Below are positions 21,491 through 31,987 of a stretch of 64,000 nt of DNA, one piece after another; the first letter of the stretch is position 1; every line of letters begins with the position of its first letter. The notes under the pieces were generated by a model. It saw only the letters and a list, made by a program, of their open reading frames with translations. It was not told where the DNA came from and made no database searches. Source of the stretch: Dasypus novemcinctus (Eukaryota; Chordata; Mammalia; Cingulata; Dasypodidae); NCBI RefSeq assembly GCF_030445035.2, contig NC_080702.1, positions 26,808,334 through 26,872,333 of the forward strand, in the 5' to 3' direction. A program made the position numbers and the translations under genes.

Positions 21491-22550
21491 ATTCTTAAAG
21501 GAGATGAGGACTGAGTGGACTACAGATGTTAAATGTATGTAGAAGTTTTAACTAGCTTTACTGTAAAAGTGTGGAAATGTATAGAGTGGATGGTAACACA
21601 CAGTGAGTAACAGATAGTTTATAAATGGGGATGTGACTGAAAATGATAGTCGAGGTATGTAAATGCCAATTGACAGAATGCTTGAGAATAATCTAGGAAC
21701 TGGATAGCACAGTAAGCCAAGAGGTGGATGAGAATTGTGGTTGATGGTACAGATGCAAGAGTGTCCTTTGTGAGCTAGAGCAAATGTATATCGCTACTGC
21801 AGGGTGTTGGGAATGTGGAGAAGCATGGGGAAAATTTAAAAAATGGAGTGACCTATGGGCTGTGGTTAGTAGTAATTAATATAATATTCTTGCATCTTTG
21901 CGAAAGATGTACTGTGTTGATAATGAGGCAGTATGGAAATGTGATCCAAATGTACACTATGGACATGGTAACAATCAGATGATATTATTTTATCTGTAGC
22001 AAATGATACACCACGTCGTGGTGTGTTGATGGAGGGGTGTTGTTTACAACTTCTGTCATAAAAAAATACATTTAAAAATGATAATAGGGTGGGTTAGGGG
22101 AAAAACACACCAAATGTAAGATAAGGACTAATTTTAGTAGTGAGATTTTGACAGTTTCTTTCATAGTTTCTAACAAACGTCTCATGACAATGCAAAGTGT
22201 TGGTGGAGGGTTGATGGATGGGATGTCATGATGCTATGCATGTTTGCTTTGTAAGTTCACAGCTTTTACTAAACACTTAATTGTTTATGTATGTTCATAT
22301 ATAAATGATATAAACATAATAATAATCAGATTGGTTAGGGGAAATACTTTGTTTAGTAGCAATATTTTGACAATGCTCTTTAATCATTAGTTACAAAGGT
22401 TTAAAAACAATGCAAGTTATTGGTGGTAGGGTGAGATGTTACATATGTTTGATGTTATATGTTTGTTTTGTAAGTTCACAACTATTATACGCTTATCGTT
22501 TATTATGTTTATGTATGAGTGATGTATTTCAATAAATTTTTTTAATCTTA
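21490..22550 (+). mobile_element. L1 3' UTR with repeated terminal modules
   Basis: A 3'-UTR body (21490-22060) ends in a diverged module (GTAGCAAATGATACACCACG), followed by a second (22083-22320) and third module (22322-22545). The latter two share GTTAGGGGAAA, TTTGTAAGTTCACA(G/A)CT and GTTTATGTATG; the last ends TTCAATAAATTTTTTT. Three related terminal units in tandem are unusual for one L1 end. Confidence 0.65.
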
Positions 22551-22860
22551 AAAAAAAGATTTATTTTATTTCTTTATTTCTCCCCAGCCCCTTGTTGTTT
22601 GCACTCGCTGTCTGTCCACTGTGTGTTTGTCTTCCTTTTAGAAGGCACTGGGGCCTGAACGCAGAGTCTTCTATGTGGGATGGAGGCACCTAATTGCCTG
22701 AGCCACCTCCACTCCCTGCTTTCTTGTGTCTCTCGTTCTGTTTTCCTCCCGTGTCTCTTGTTGCATCACCTTCATCTTCTTTAGGAGGCACCAGCAACTG
22801 AATGCAGGACCTTCCATGTGGTAGGCGGGAGCTCAATTGCTTAAGCCACATCAGCTTCCC
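22551..22860 (-). repeat. DAS SINE, dimeric type
   Basis: Two tRNA-like units on minus (heads near 22858 and 22710) with a shortened linker and an AAATAAAATAAATC tail. Inserted at the 3' tail of the L1 that begins at 18412. Confidence 0.88.
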
Positions 22861-23300
22861 TGTAATTTTTTTTTTTTTTGCAGTATTTTTGTCTGGTTTT
22901 GGTATTGGGATGATGTTGGCTTCATAGAATGAGTTTAAAAGTATTCTTTCCTGTTCAAGTTTTTGGAAGAGCTTGACAAGATTGGTATTAGCTTGTCTTT
23001 GAATGATTGGTAGAATTCACCTGCGAAGCCAGGTTTTTGATGACGGTTTCGATCTCTTCACTTGTGATTGTTTTGTTGAGGTCTTCTGTTCCTTCTACGG
23101 TCATTGTCAGTTGTTCATGTGTTTCTAAGAATGTGTCCATCTTATCTACATTGTTTACTTTTCTGGCATACAGTTGTTCATAGTATCCTTTTATGATCTC
23201 TCTTACTTCTGTGGGGTCAGTAGTAATGTCTCTGCTCTCATTTCTGATTTTATTTATTTGTGTCTTCTCTCTTTTCGTTCTCAGTCTAGCTAAAGGTTTG

Positions 23301-23717
23301 TCATTTTTTAAAAAAGATTTATTTATTTATTTAATCCTCTCTCCTCCCCCCGACCCTGGTTGTCTGTTCTCTGTGTCTATTTGCTGCATTTTCTTTGTCT
23401 GCTTCTGTTGTTGTCAGTGGCACGGGAATCTGTGTCTCTTTTTGTTGCATCTTCTTGCTGTGTCAGCTCTCCGTGTGTGCGGCACCATTCCTGGGCAGGC
23501 TGCACTTTCTTTTGCACTGGGCGGCGCTCCTTACGGGGCGCACTCCTTGCGTGTGGGGCTCCCCTATGCGGGGGACACCCCTGCGTGGCAGGGCACTCCT
23601 TGCGGGCATCAGCACTGTGCATGGGCCAGCTCCACACGGTCAAGGAGGCCCGGGGTTTGAACCTTGGACCTCCCACGTGGTAGACGGATGCCCTAACCAC
23701 TGGGCCAAGTCCGCCGC
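23301..23717 (-). repeat. DAS SINE, long monomer
   Basis: Inverted full-length copy, A box TGGCCCAGTGG intact on minus near 23700. Splits antisense L1 ORF2. Confidence 0.92.
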
Positions 23718-24141
23718 CTGTTTTTGTTCTCAAATTCATTTTTTTCTCCTCTGATATTTATTATTTCTTTCCTTTGACTTGGTTTGGGATTAGTTTGCAT
23801 TCTTTTTCTAGCTCCTCCAAGTGTGCAGTTAGATTTTCAATTTAGCTCTTTCCTTTTTTTATTTTTTTATTTCTTCTTTTTTTAATGCAAGCATTGACAA
23901 CTCAACACTGCCTTTGTGGTCTCCCATAGATTTTGATACATTGTGTTCTCATTTTCATTCATATCAAGATGTTTACTGAATTCTCTTGCAATTTCTTCTT
24001 TGACCCACTGATTGAGAGTTTGTTGTTTAATCTCCATACATTTATGAATTTTCCCTTTTCCCCTCCATTATTGATTTCCAGCTTCATTCCATTATGATCA
24101 GAAAAGTGCATGTATAATTCAATTTTTAAAATCTTATTGAG

Positions 24142-24568
24142 GGTAGCAGATGTGGCTCAAGCGATTGGACTCCTGTCTACCATATAGGAGGTCCAGGGTT
24201 CGATTCCCAGGGCCTCCTGGTGAGGGCGAGCTGGCCTGCACAGTGAGCTTGCCTGAGCTGACCCATGCCAAGTGCTGGTCCATGTGGAGTGCTGGCCTGT
24301 GCAGAAAGCTGGCACAAGATGATCCAACTAAAAGAGACACCGAGGAGGGACAATAAGAGATGCAGCAGACCAGGGAGCTGAGGTGGAGCAAGAGATTGAG
24401 TACCTCTCTCCCATTCTGGAAGATCCCAAGATTGGTTCCCAGAGCCACCTAAAGAGAAGACAAGCAGACACAGAAGAACACACAGTGAATGGACACAGAA
24501 AGCAGGCAGTGAGCATGAAAACAACAAGGGGTGGAGATAGATAGATAGAGAGATAGACAGACAGACAG

Positions 24569-24635
<67 letters not shown>

Positions 24636-24649
24636 CCTTTTTTAAAAAA
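24142..24649 (+). repeat. DAS SINE, dimeric type with GATA tail
   Basis: Two tRNA-like heads (24142 and near 24370) with a long GTGAGCTTGCC/AGTGCTGGTCC linker. TSD CTTATTGAG (24133-24141) and CTTACTGAG (24650-24658). The expected AAATAAAT tail is replaced by a long GATA run. Confidence 0.9.
24537..24636 (+). repeat. (GATA)n microsatellite
   Basis: About 100 bp of GATA repeats, with a few GACA units at the start and an uninterrupted right part. It lies inside the SINE tail. Confidence 0.95.
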
Positions 24650-25188
24650 CTTACTGAGACCTATCTTGTGACCCAATATATGGTCTATCCTGCAGAAGGT
24701 TCATGAGCACTTGAAAAAAATGTATATCCTGCTGTTTGGGAGTGTAATGCTCTATAAATGTTTGTTAGGTCTAGTTCATTTATCATATTATTCAAGTTCT
24801 CTGCTTCTTTTTTTATCCTCTGTCCACATGTTCTAACCAATACTGAGAGTGTTGTGCTGAAATTTCCAACTATTATTGTAGAGACATCTATTTCCCACTT
24901 CCCTTTTGCCAGTGTGTGCCTCACGTATCTTGGGGTACCCAGGTTAGGTGTGTAAATATTTAGCACAGTTGTTTCTTCTTGGTGAATTGCCCCTTTTATT
25001 AATAATGACCTTCTTCACCCTGTATAACAGTTCTGAATTTATAATCCATTTTGTATGATATTAGTTTCGCTACTCCAGATCTTTTTTGGTTACTATTTGC
25101 ATGGAATATCTTTTTCCATCCTTTCACTTTCAATCTCTTTGTGTCCCTATGTCTGAGATGAGTCTCCTGCAGACAGCATATAGACGCC

Positions 25189-25211
25189 TCATATATATAT
25201 ATATATATATT
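25189..25211 (+). repeat. (AT)n run
   Basis: Short AT dinucleotide repeat in antisense L1. Confidence 0.8.
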
Positions 25212-25240
25212 TTAATCTATTCTATCTGTCTATGCCTTTT

Positions 25241-25335
25241 TTTTTTTTTTAGGTACTGGGGGACGGGGATCTGAACCTGGGACCTCCCATGTGGGAGGTG
25301 GCACTCAGCGGCTTAAGCCACACCTGCTCCCCAGC
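25241..25335 (-). repeat. DAS SINE, short monomer
   Basis: Poly(T), then on minus a GGGGAGCAGGTGTGGCTTAAG head with GGTTCAGATCCCC. TSD CTATG(C/T)CTTTT at 25230-25240 and 25336-25346 in antisense L1. Confidence 0.88.
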
Positions 25336-25636
25336 CTATGTCTTTTGATTGGGGAACTTGAGCCATTAAAATTCAATGTTGTTACTGTGAAGGCATTGCT
25401 TATTCCGTTTTATCCTTTGGTTTTCCGTTGTCTGTTTTACTACTGTCTGTCTTTTTACCCTTTAACTTACCCTTCCTAATAATCCTCATTTTTACACTCT
25501 TCTTCAAGTCTCTCACCCTTGTTTTTTCCTTTCAGGCTGCAGTATTCCCTATAGTATCTCTTGTAAACCCAGTCTTTGGTAACATACTCTCTCAGTTTTT
25601 GTTTGCTTGTGAAGACTTTAAACTCACCCTCCTTTT

Positions 25637-25715
25637 TTTTTTTTTAAGGAGGTTCCAGGGATTGAATCCACTACATGGGAAGCAGTTGCTCAACCTCTGA
25701 GCTGCAGCTGCTGCT
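25637..25715 (-). repeat. DAS SINE, short monomer
   Basis: Short inverted head-plus-tail copy. It is flanked by CTCACCCTCCTTTT (25623-25636) and CTCATCCTCATTTT (25716-25729), the second of which also borders the next SINE. Confidence 0.82.
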
Positions 25716-25729
25716 CTCATCCTCATTTT

Positions 25730-26141
25730 TGATTTTTTGAAGATTTATTTATTTATTTTCTTTCTCTCCCCTCCCTCCCCCCGTTGTCTGCTCTGTGTCC
25801 ACTCGCTGTGTGTTCTTCTGTGTCCGCTAGCATTCTTGCCAGCAGCACCGGGAATCTGTGTCTCTTTTTGTTGCATCATCTTGCTGCATCAGCCCTCATG
25901 TGTGCGGTGCCATTCCTGGGCAGGCTGCACTTTTCTCATGCTGGGCGGCTCTCCTTACGGGGCGCACTCCTTGTGCGTGGGGCTCCCCTATGCAGGGGAC
26001 ACCCCTGCGTGGCACGGCGCTCCTTGAACACTTCAGCACTGCACGTGGGCCAGCTCCACACGGGTCAAGGAGGCCCGGGGTTTGAACCGCGGACCTTCCA
26101 TGTGGTAGACGGACGCCCTAACCACTGGGCCAAGTCCACTT
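25730..26141 (-). repeat. DAS SINE, long monomer
   Basis: Inverted full-length copy. Flanked by CTCATCCTCATTTT (25716-25729) and CTCATCCTCCTTTT (26142-26155), the latter continuing directly into L1 sequence. Confidence 0.92.
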
Positions 26142-26337
26142 CTCATCCTCCTTTTCAAAGGATAGTTTTGCCAGATATAGAATTCTTGGCTGGCAGTTTT
26201 CCTCTTTCAGTACCTTAAATACATCATACTGCTTTCTTCTCACCTCAATGTTTCTGATGAGAGATTGGCCCTAAATGTTATTGAGGTTCCCTTGTATGTG
26301 GTGCCTTATTTTTCTCTTGCTGCTTTCAGAGTCCTCT

Positions 26338-26654
26338 GCTCTCTGTGTCCATTCACTGTGTGTTCTTCTGTGTGCCTGTATTTATGTATTTTATCGCCCC
26401 CCCATGGCTTGCTTGCTGTCTGCTCTCTGTGTCCATTCGCTGCGTGCTCTTCTGTGTTTTCACTTGTCTCCCTCTTTGTTGCGTCACCTTGCTGAGTCGG
26501 CTTTCCGCACACTTGTGAGTCAGCAGCACTCTGCAGCGCTTGCAGGTGGCTGGCTCTCCACGGCGTGCGGGCGAACCTGCCTTCACAGGGAGGCCCCGGG
26601 ATGCGAACCCAGGGCCTCCCCTATGGTAGGCGGGAGCCCAACTGCTGTCTTCCC
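26338..26654 (-). repeat. DAS SINE, tail-repeat type
   Basis: Minus-strand head near 26650 with a GGGTTCGCATCCC B-box region. The tail module containing CTCTGTGTCCATTC (plus strand) is present twice, 84 bp apart (26341, 26425). TSD CAGAGTCCTCT at 26327-26337 and 26655-26665. Confidence 0.87.
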
Positions 26655-26734
26655 CAGAGTCCTCTCTTTGGTCTCTGATATTTGTCTTTCTAAACAGTAG
26701 GTTATTGGAGTAGGTCTATTTGAATTTATTCTGT

Positions 26735-27604
26735 TGTCTGACAGATGCTCCCCCTTACAAGGTTTGCAATGATTAACAGGTCAGATGGACATGACTCAAT
26801 TCCCCTGTGCCTACAAGCTTGGAGGCAGCCCGTCTCCTCCCAAGAATGAACACAGGAGCCATATACGAGCGGGAGTGGAGCAGATGAGGGCCTTTACCCC
26901 TTCACCCCAGGCCCCACCAGCCCCTCCTGCCTCCCAGGAACACCCTTCCTCCTGGCCCACTGTCGCATAGCCACACACGGGGAGAATTCACTGTTACAGC
27001 CCCTTATTGGCCCCGGCTGTCCTAGGTCTCTAACCCCTTCCCATGGACTAACGATTCCCGGCCTATTTTTTTTTTTTTTAGATTTATTTATTTTATTTAT
27101 TTATTTCTTTCTCCCCCCGCCCCCACTCCGGTTGTCTGTTTTCTGTGTCTATTTGCTGCATCTTCTTTGTCTGCTTCTGTTGTCGTCAGCAGCACGGGAA
27201 GTGTGTGCGGCGCCATTCCTGGGCAGGCTGCACTTTCTTTCGCGCTGGGCGGCTCTCCTTACGGGGCGCACTCCTTGCGCGTGGGGCTCCCCTACGTGGG
27301 GACACCCCTGCGTGGCAGGGCACTCCTTGCGCGCATCAGCAATGCGCATGGGCCAGCTCCACACGGGTCAAGGAGGCCCGGGGTTTGAACTGCGCACCTC
27401 CCATGTGGTAGATGGGCGCCCTATCCACTGGGCCAAGTCTGCCATCTTCCCAGCCTATTGATGCACTATATCAAGTCATATCCACCACCTCCACGGGTGG
27501 GCTGAAGTCTCTTCTCAGACCCCCTCTGTTGGGAGAGCTTCTCAATAAACTTCCTGCCCGCAATCATCAGGCTCTGCATCCCAGTGAGCGCCGTTTCTCC
27601 AACA
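26735..27604 (+). mobile_element. Solo LTR, class I ERV-like (fossil)
   Basis: Runs from TGTCTGACAG to TCTCCAACA with a 4-bp TSD, CTGT, at 26731-26734 and 27605-27608. About 490 bp without the DAS SINE inserted at 27068. An AATAAA lies at 27544-27549. No internal region or coding sequence is present. The 4-bp duplication suggests a gammaretrovirus-like class. It lies in the old antisense L1, so it is younger than that L1 and older than the SINE. Confidence 0.65.
27068..27446 (-). repeat. DAS SINE, long monomer (internally shortened)
   Basis: Same shortened form as at 738. TSD TTCCCGGCCTATT (27055-27067) and TTCCCAGCCTATT (27447-27459). Inserted in the solo LTR. Confidence 0.92.
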
Positions 27605-28060
27605 CTGTCCTTCCTGGATATTAATATTTATGACTTTCATATGGCTTGGGAAGTTTCCCAATATTATTTCCTCAAAGATTATTTGTGCCCCTTGCCGTGT
27701 TCTTCTCCTTCTGGGGCACTTGTAACACCTACGTTTGTACATTTCACATTGTCATCCAATTCCCTCGGGCTCTGTTCCATTTTTTCCATTCTTTTCTCTT
27801 TCTAGTCCCCTGTCTTTTCCAGTTCAGATGTTCTGTCCTCGAAACTAATTCTTTCTTCGAGCAATTCAAACCTGCCATTATGTGCCTCTAATGTATTTTA
27901 ATCTCATCCTTCTAATGTATTTTTAAAAATTTCTCCAAAACTTTATTTCAAGGGTGTTCAGCTCTGTTAATCAGGTGTCCAGGTGCTGTTCTGTGCCAGT
28001 ATCACTAGATCTGCACATTGCGAGTAACGGAGTTTAAGAAAACCCATTTCCTGGCACCCA

Positions 28061-29108
28061 ACATTTAATTTTTTTTCCTCAAAACATTTCAAAAGTATTA
28101 CATGCATTAAAGATGTTTTTCCATCGATCTTTAAATTTGAACTTATATTATTAATCAGAGGATGTTAAAATGAAGTCATTTAAACAAATTAGGACTATAC
28201 AAACAAAAATACTACAAATGCAAGGGCGTTTTACAAACACTACGTAACATAGTACCTTGCAGTCTGAAACATTATCATATTTGTGTAAGTGTATTTTAGG
28301 TAAGCAAAACGTCACAGAATTTAACAACTGAAGTTTAAAAAAGTTTAGTTCTGTATGTTAGTTCCAATTATCTCTATTTTACAATCTCTAAGGCTCATGT
28401 CCCAGTTTAGCGTCAAAAAAGATCCACAAACTTGTCTAACTAGTCTTATTCATCCCACGTGAGAGTTTTTGTTTGTTGTTGTTTAAAGGTGAAAGTCTGA
28501 GAGAATGCTTTATAAATTCTGCTTCCAGATCCTGAAGTAGAATATTCTTTTTGGTGAGGTCACCTATGTAAAAACTTAGATTGGGGAAACGGACTTTGGC
28601 CCAGTGGTTAGGGCGTCCGTCTACCATATGGGAGGTCCGCGGTTCAAGCCCCGGGCCTCCTTGACCCGTGTGGAGCTGGCCATGCGCAGTGCTGATGCGC
28701 GCAAGGAGTGCCGTGCCACGCAAGGGTGTCCCCCGCATGGGGGAGCCCCACGCGCAAGGAGTGCGCCCGTGAGGAGAGCCGCCCAGCGTGAAAAGAAAGA
28801 GCAGCCTGCCCAGAAATGGCGCCGCCCACACTTCCCGTGCCGCTGACGACAACAGAAGCGGACAAAGAAACAAGACGCAGCAAATAGACACCAAGAACAG
28901 ACAACCAGGGGAGGGGGGGAAATTAAATAAATAAACAAATCTTTTAAAAAAAACAAAAAACAAAAAACTTAGATTGTACCTTTTTATTTTCATTGAACAG
29001 ATAAAAAAGAAAAAAGAAAAGAGTACTTAATACCATGAATTCAGGTTGTCAGTCTTTAAGTTATATTTATAATACTGAAGCATCAAAAGTAACTAGATTA
29101 TGCCCTGC
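28061..29108 (-). pseudogene. Possible retrocopy remnant, minus strand
   Basis: Not recognised. On minus, an open stretch ending NNNKQKLSRGMNKTS and a stop (28436) is followed by 370 bp of AT-rich, UTR-like sequence that ends at an A-rich run near 28066. A SINE (28584) and an LTR (29114) cut its upstream part. It could equally be unique non-coding DNA. Confidence 0.2.
28584..28962 (+). repeat. DAS SINE, long monomer (internally shortened)
   Basis: Intact A and B boxes and a shortened 3' body. Perfect 14-bp TSD AAAAACTTAGATTG at 28570-28583 and 28963-28976. Confidence 0.94.
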
Positions 29109-29113
29109 CCCTA

Positions 29114-29561
29114 TATAGCAGTAAGATATGGTTATGAATTCCTAAAATAGATATTGGATTATGTTTGTAACCTGGTCTGTACCTGAGCGTGATTGAGTTA
29201 TGATTAGGGTGATAAAAGGCATGGTAAAGAAGAGAGTTGGGGATTTCTGATGTTGGAGTTTGATGCTGAAGCCTTAAGCAGGAGCCCTGGGAAGTAAGCT
29301 CACAGAGGAAAGAGAAGCCAGCCCCAGGAAGAGAGGAACCCTGAGCCCAGAGAGAAGCAAGACCCAGGTACGTAGGAGCCCAGGAAGCCTGAACCCTCAC
29401 AGCCGTTGGCAGCCATCCTGCTCCAAGTAGACTTTGGGGAGGGAAGTGACTTATGCTCTACGGCCTGGTATCTGTAAGCTCCTACCCCAAATAAATATCC
29501 TTTCTAAAAACCAACCCGTTTCTGGTATTTTGCATCAGCACCCCTTTGGCTGACTAATATA
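29114..29561 (+). mobile_element. Solo LTR, ERVL/MaLR-like (fossil), older copy
   Basis: Related along its length to the LTR at 47797 (shared blocks ATAGATATTGGATTATG, GATGTTGGAGTTTGATGCTG, TCTGTAAGCTCCTACC, TCTGGTATTTTGCATCAGC). 5-bp TSD CCCTA at 29109-29113 and 29562-29566. AATAAA near 29490. No internal region. Its ends are more worn than in the copy at 47797. Confidence 0.7.
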
Positions 29562-29639
29562 CCCTATCTTACCTTTTTGCTTTAAATTACAAAAAGGCAG
29601 CCAGAAAGAAAATTTCATTTATCCTTCAAGATAAGTTGC

Positions 29640-30460
29640 TGGTAAGCAGATGTGCTTCAAGCAGTTGGGTGCCCACCTACCAAACGGGAGGTCCCACGAT
29701 CAGTTCCCGATGCCTCCTGAGGAAGACGAGCAAGACAGCGAGCTGACACAAGATGACACGACGAGGGAAGCAGACGTGGCTCGAGTGATAGGGCTTCCTC
29801 CTGCCATATGGAAGGACCCGGGTTCGGTCCCTGGAGCCTCCTGGTAAAGAAGGAAGAGAGAAAGTGTGCTTGTGTGGCAAACCAGTGCCCATGTGGCGAG
29901 CTGAGTGCCCATGCAGTGAGCCAGTGCCCACGCAAGTGAGTCACGCAGCAAGATGATGATGCAACAAAAGAGAGACAAAGGGGAGAGTCAAGGTGAAGCA
30001 CAGCAGGGACCAGGAACCGAGGTGGCACAGGTGACAGGGAACCTCTCTCCACATCAGAGGTCTCCAGGATCAAATCCCAGTGAATCTTAGAGGAGAAAGA
30101 CGAGAAGAGAAGACAAAAAGAGAAATAGATACAGAAGATCACATAGCGAATGGACACAGACAGCAAAAACAGCAGGGCATGGGGGAAGGGGGATGAGGTA
30201 GGGGGAGGAGGGGAAAAGATGACACAACGAGATGACTCAATGAAGAGACACAACAAGGAAACACAATAAGAGACACAACAAGCAGGGAGCAGAGGTGGCT
30301 TAAGTGATCAGGCACCTCTCTTCCACATGGGAGGTCCCGGGTTCAGTTCCCAGTGCCTCTTAAAAAGAATGAGCACACAACGAACAGACAACAGCAGAAG
30401 GCAAGTGCAAACAATTGGGGGAGGGGGATAAATTAAATAAATCTTAAGAAAAAAGATAAG
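29640..30460 (+). repeat. DAS SINE, dimeric outer copy split by another SINE
   Basis: First unit 29640-29765; second unit resumes at 30216 and includes a head near 30290 (GGGAGCAGAGGTGGCTTAAG) and the GCAAGTGCAAACAATTGGGG tail. A composite SINE lies between them. Confidence 0.85.
29766..30215 (+). repeat. DAS SINE, composite two-headed type, nested
   Basis: Same architecture as at 1891. It is flanked by AAGATGACACGACGAG (29750-29765) and AAGATGACACAACGAG (30216-30231), which are linker sequence of the host SINE. Confidence 0.9.
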
Positions 30461-30908
30461 GTGCTCAGAAGGATTGAGACAACAGACTTCCTCATACAGA
30501 GTTCCAATAATATCTCAATGTTGTTCAGCAAAGTCCATCTAGTCCAGATTCAGGAGCAATTCTAGAGCTATGTCCACAGCTCCCAAATGTACCGTGATTT
30601 CTATACCAGAGACTGTTCCATGCAAGCATCTCTCAGTTCACAGAGTCCATTCCAAAACTTCCAGTTATTGCTGGGTTGGATTTAAATCAGGATTCCAGTT
30701 TCTAGAACCAGTGTGACTGCCCTCTTTTCTCCTCCTTCAAGATTTACAAATTTTAGATAAAACAGCATGTTTGGTCTTGCCATTCTCAAACAGGATTTGT
30801 GCATGTTACATGCTGACATCTCAGTCCCCACATTAGGAACATCTTTCAAAAACCACAGGTACTTCTGATAATTTTGCCCTACAAAAATTTTATGTATTTA
30901 AAAAAATT
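30461..30908. other. Unassigned stretch
   Basis: No gene, repeat family or conserved motif recognised. Base composition is ordinary. Confidence 0.4.
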
Positions 30909-30924
30909 AAAATTGGATCTGGTA

Positions 30925-31163
30925 ATAATAATAGGGAGGGTTGGGGGAAAATGCTTTGGCTAGTAGTAACGTTTTGACAATGCTCTTTAATCATTAGTTA
31001 AAAAGGTTTAACCACAATGTAAGGTATTGGTGGAGGGTGAGTTATGAGAGCCCCGTATGATGCTATATATGTTTATTTTGTAAGTTCACAACTATTACTA
31101 TACACTTATTGTTTATGTATGTTTGTGTGTGGGTGATATATTTCAATAAATTAATTTTTTTTT
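30925..31163 (+). mobile_element. L1 3' terminal module with perfect TSD
   Basis: A 239-bp insert with AGGGAGGGTTGGGGGAAAAT start, TTTGTAAGTTCACAACTATT and TTCAATAAATTAATTTTTTT end. It is flanked by a perfect 16-bp TSD AAAATTGGATCTGGTA (30909-30924, 31164-31179). This proves the module moved as a 3'-anchored, 5'-truncated retrotransposon end. Confidence 0.85.
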
Positions 31164-31179
31164 AAAATTGGATCTGGTA

Positions 31180-31558
31180 CCTCTATTTTCTTCTGTCACA
31201 AGCACAGCCTTCCTTAGAGCACATTTTTTTTCCCCAGAAAGCATAATCATTTTTTTTATTAGCAAAATTTTTATCGCCTTTTTTTCAAAGATGCATAGAT
31301 CACACAAAATGTTACATTAAAAAAGATAAGAGAGTTTCTGCCCCAAATAAATACCCTTTATTAAAAAAAATATATAAGAGGTTCCCATGTACCCCACTCC
31401 CCACCCCCCCCACTCCTCCCACTTAGACCGTATTTAAAAACCAAACTTCATGCACACAAATAGCCAGAGAGGTGTACCGTTTTACAGAGCCCTGATCGTC
31501 ATTCCAGCCCATTTAGGGTTAGCTAAACTGCAGTGGGAAGCGTGTTAGCAAATGGGGC
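31180..31558. other. AT-rich stretch with L1-end scraps
   Basis: 31330-31420 resembles an antisense L1 3' end (GAGGTTCCCATGTACCCCAC). The rest has no recognisable gene or repeat. Confidence 0.45.
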
Positions 31559-31572
31559 AAAAAGACTTTCCA

Positions 31573-31973
31573 GGGAAGCGGACGTGGCTCAACGGATAGG
31601 GCGTCCGCCTACCACACGGGAGGTCCAGGGTTCAAACCCAGGGCCTCCTGCCCTGTGTGGTGAGCTGGTCCACGTGCAGCCTGCTGCGCAAGGAGTGCCG
31701 TGACATGCTTGGGTGTCCCCCGCGTAGGGGAGCCCCACGCGCAAGGAGTGCACCCTGTAAGGAGAGCCACCCCACATGGAAAAGGCACAGCCTGCCCAGG
31801 AGTGGCACCGCACACACGGAGAGCTGTCGCAGCAAGATGATGCAACCAAAAAAAAAGAGACACAGTTTCCTGGTGCCACCAAGGGTGCAAGCGGACACAG
31901 AAGAACACACAGCAAGTGGACACAGAGAGCAGACAGTGAGGGGGAAGGGGAGAAAAATAAATAAATTAAAAAA
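31573..31973 (+). repeat. DAS SINE, long monomer
   Basis: TGGCTCAACGG A box and GGTTCAAACCC B box. Perfect 14-bp TSD AAAAAGACTTTCCA at 31559-31572 and 31974-31987. Confidence 0.94.
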
Positions 31974-31987
31974 AAAAAGACTTTCCA

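Larger units (their letters stand above)
18412..22550 (+). mobile_element. L1 with preserved 5' end, internally deleted
   Basis: Parts in order: 5' UTR from 18412 (AGGTGGCGGCTGAGTG, a YY1-type L1 start), two 390-bp monomers (18681-19400), ORF1 (19770-20776), the last 700 bp of ORF2 (20790-21490), and a 3' UTR with repeated terminal modules (21490-22550). Most of ORF2 is missing at a junction near 20780, so it cannot be autonomous. TGTAATTTT before (18379) and after (22861) fits its insertion site in the older antisense L1. Confidence 0.8.
18096..28060 (-). mobile_element. Old antisense L1 body, heavily interrupted
   Basis: Antisense L1 pieces at 18096-18410, 22875-23300, 23718-24141, 24659-25240, 25336-25636, 26156-26337, 26666-26734 and 27609-28060 follow one continuous antisense order. 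They run from ORF2 RT (minus-strand NHMILSVDTKNVFDKIQHHF-like) through endonuclease to ORF1 (IIFEEIILGNFPSHM at 27600-27700). They are split by a younger L1, a solo LTR and at least seven SINEs. Confidence 0.82.

Noticed and set aside
18412-22550. An intact, active L1
   Set aside because: ORF1 has several lesions and most of ORF2 is missing.
24537-24636. CRISPR-like or satellite array
   Set aside because: Simple GATA tetranucleotide expansion within a SINE tail.
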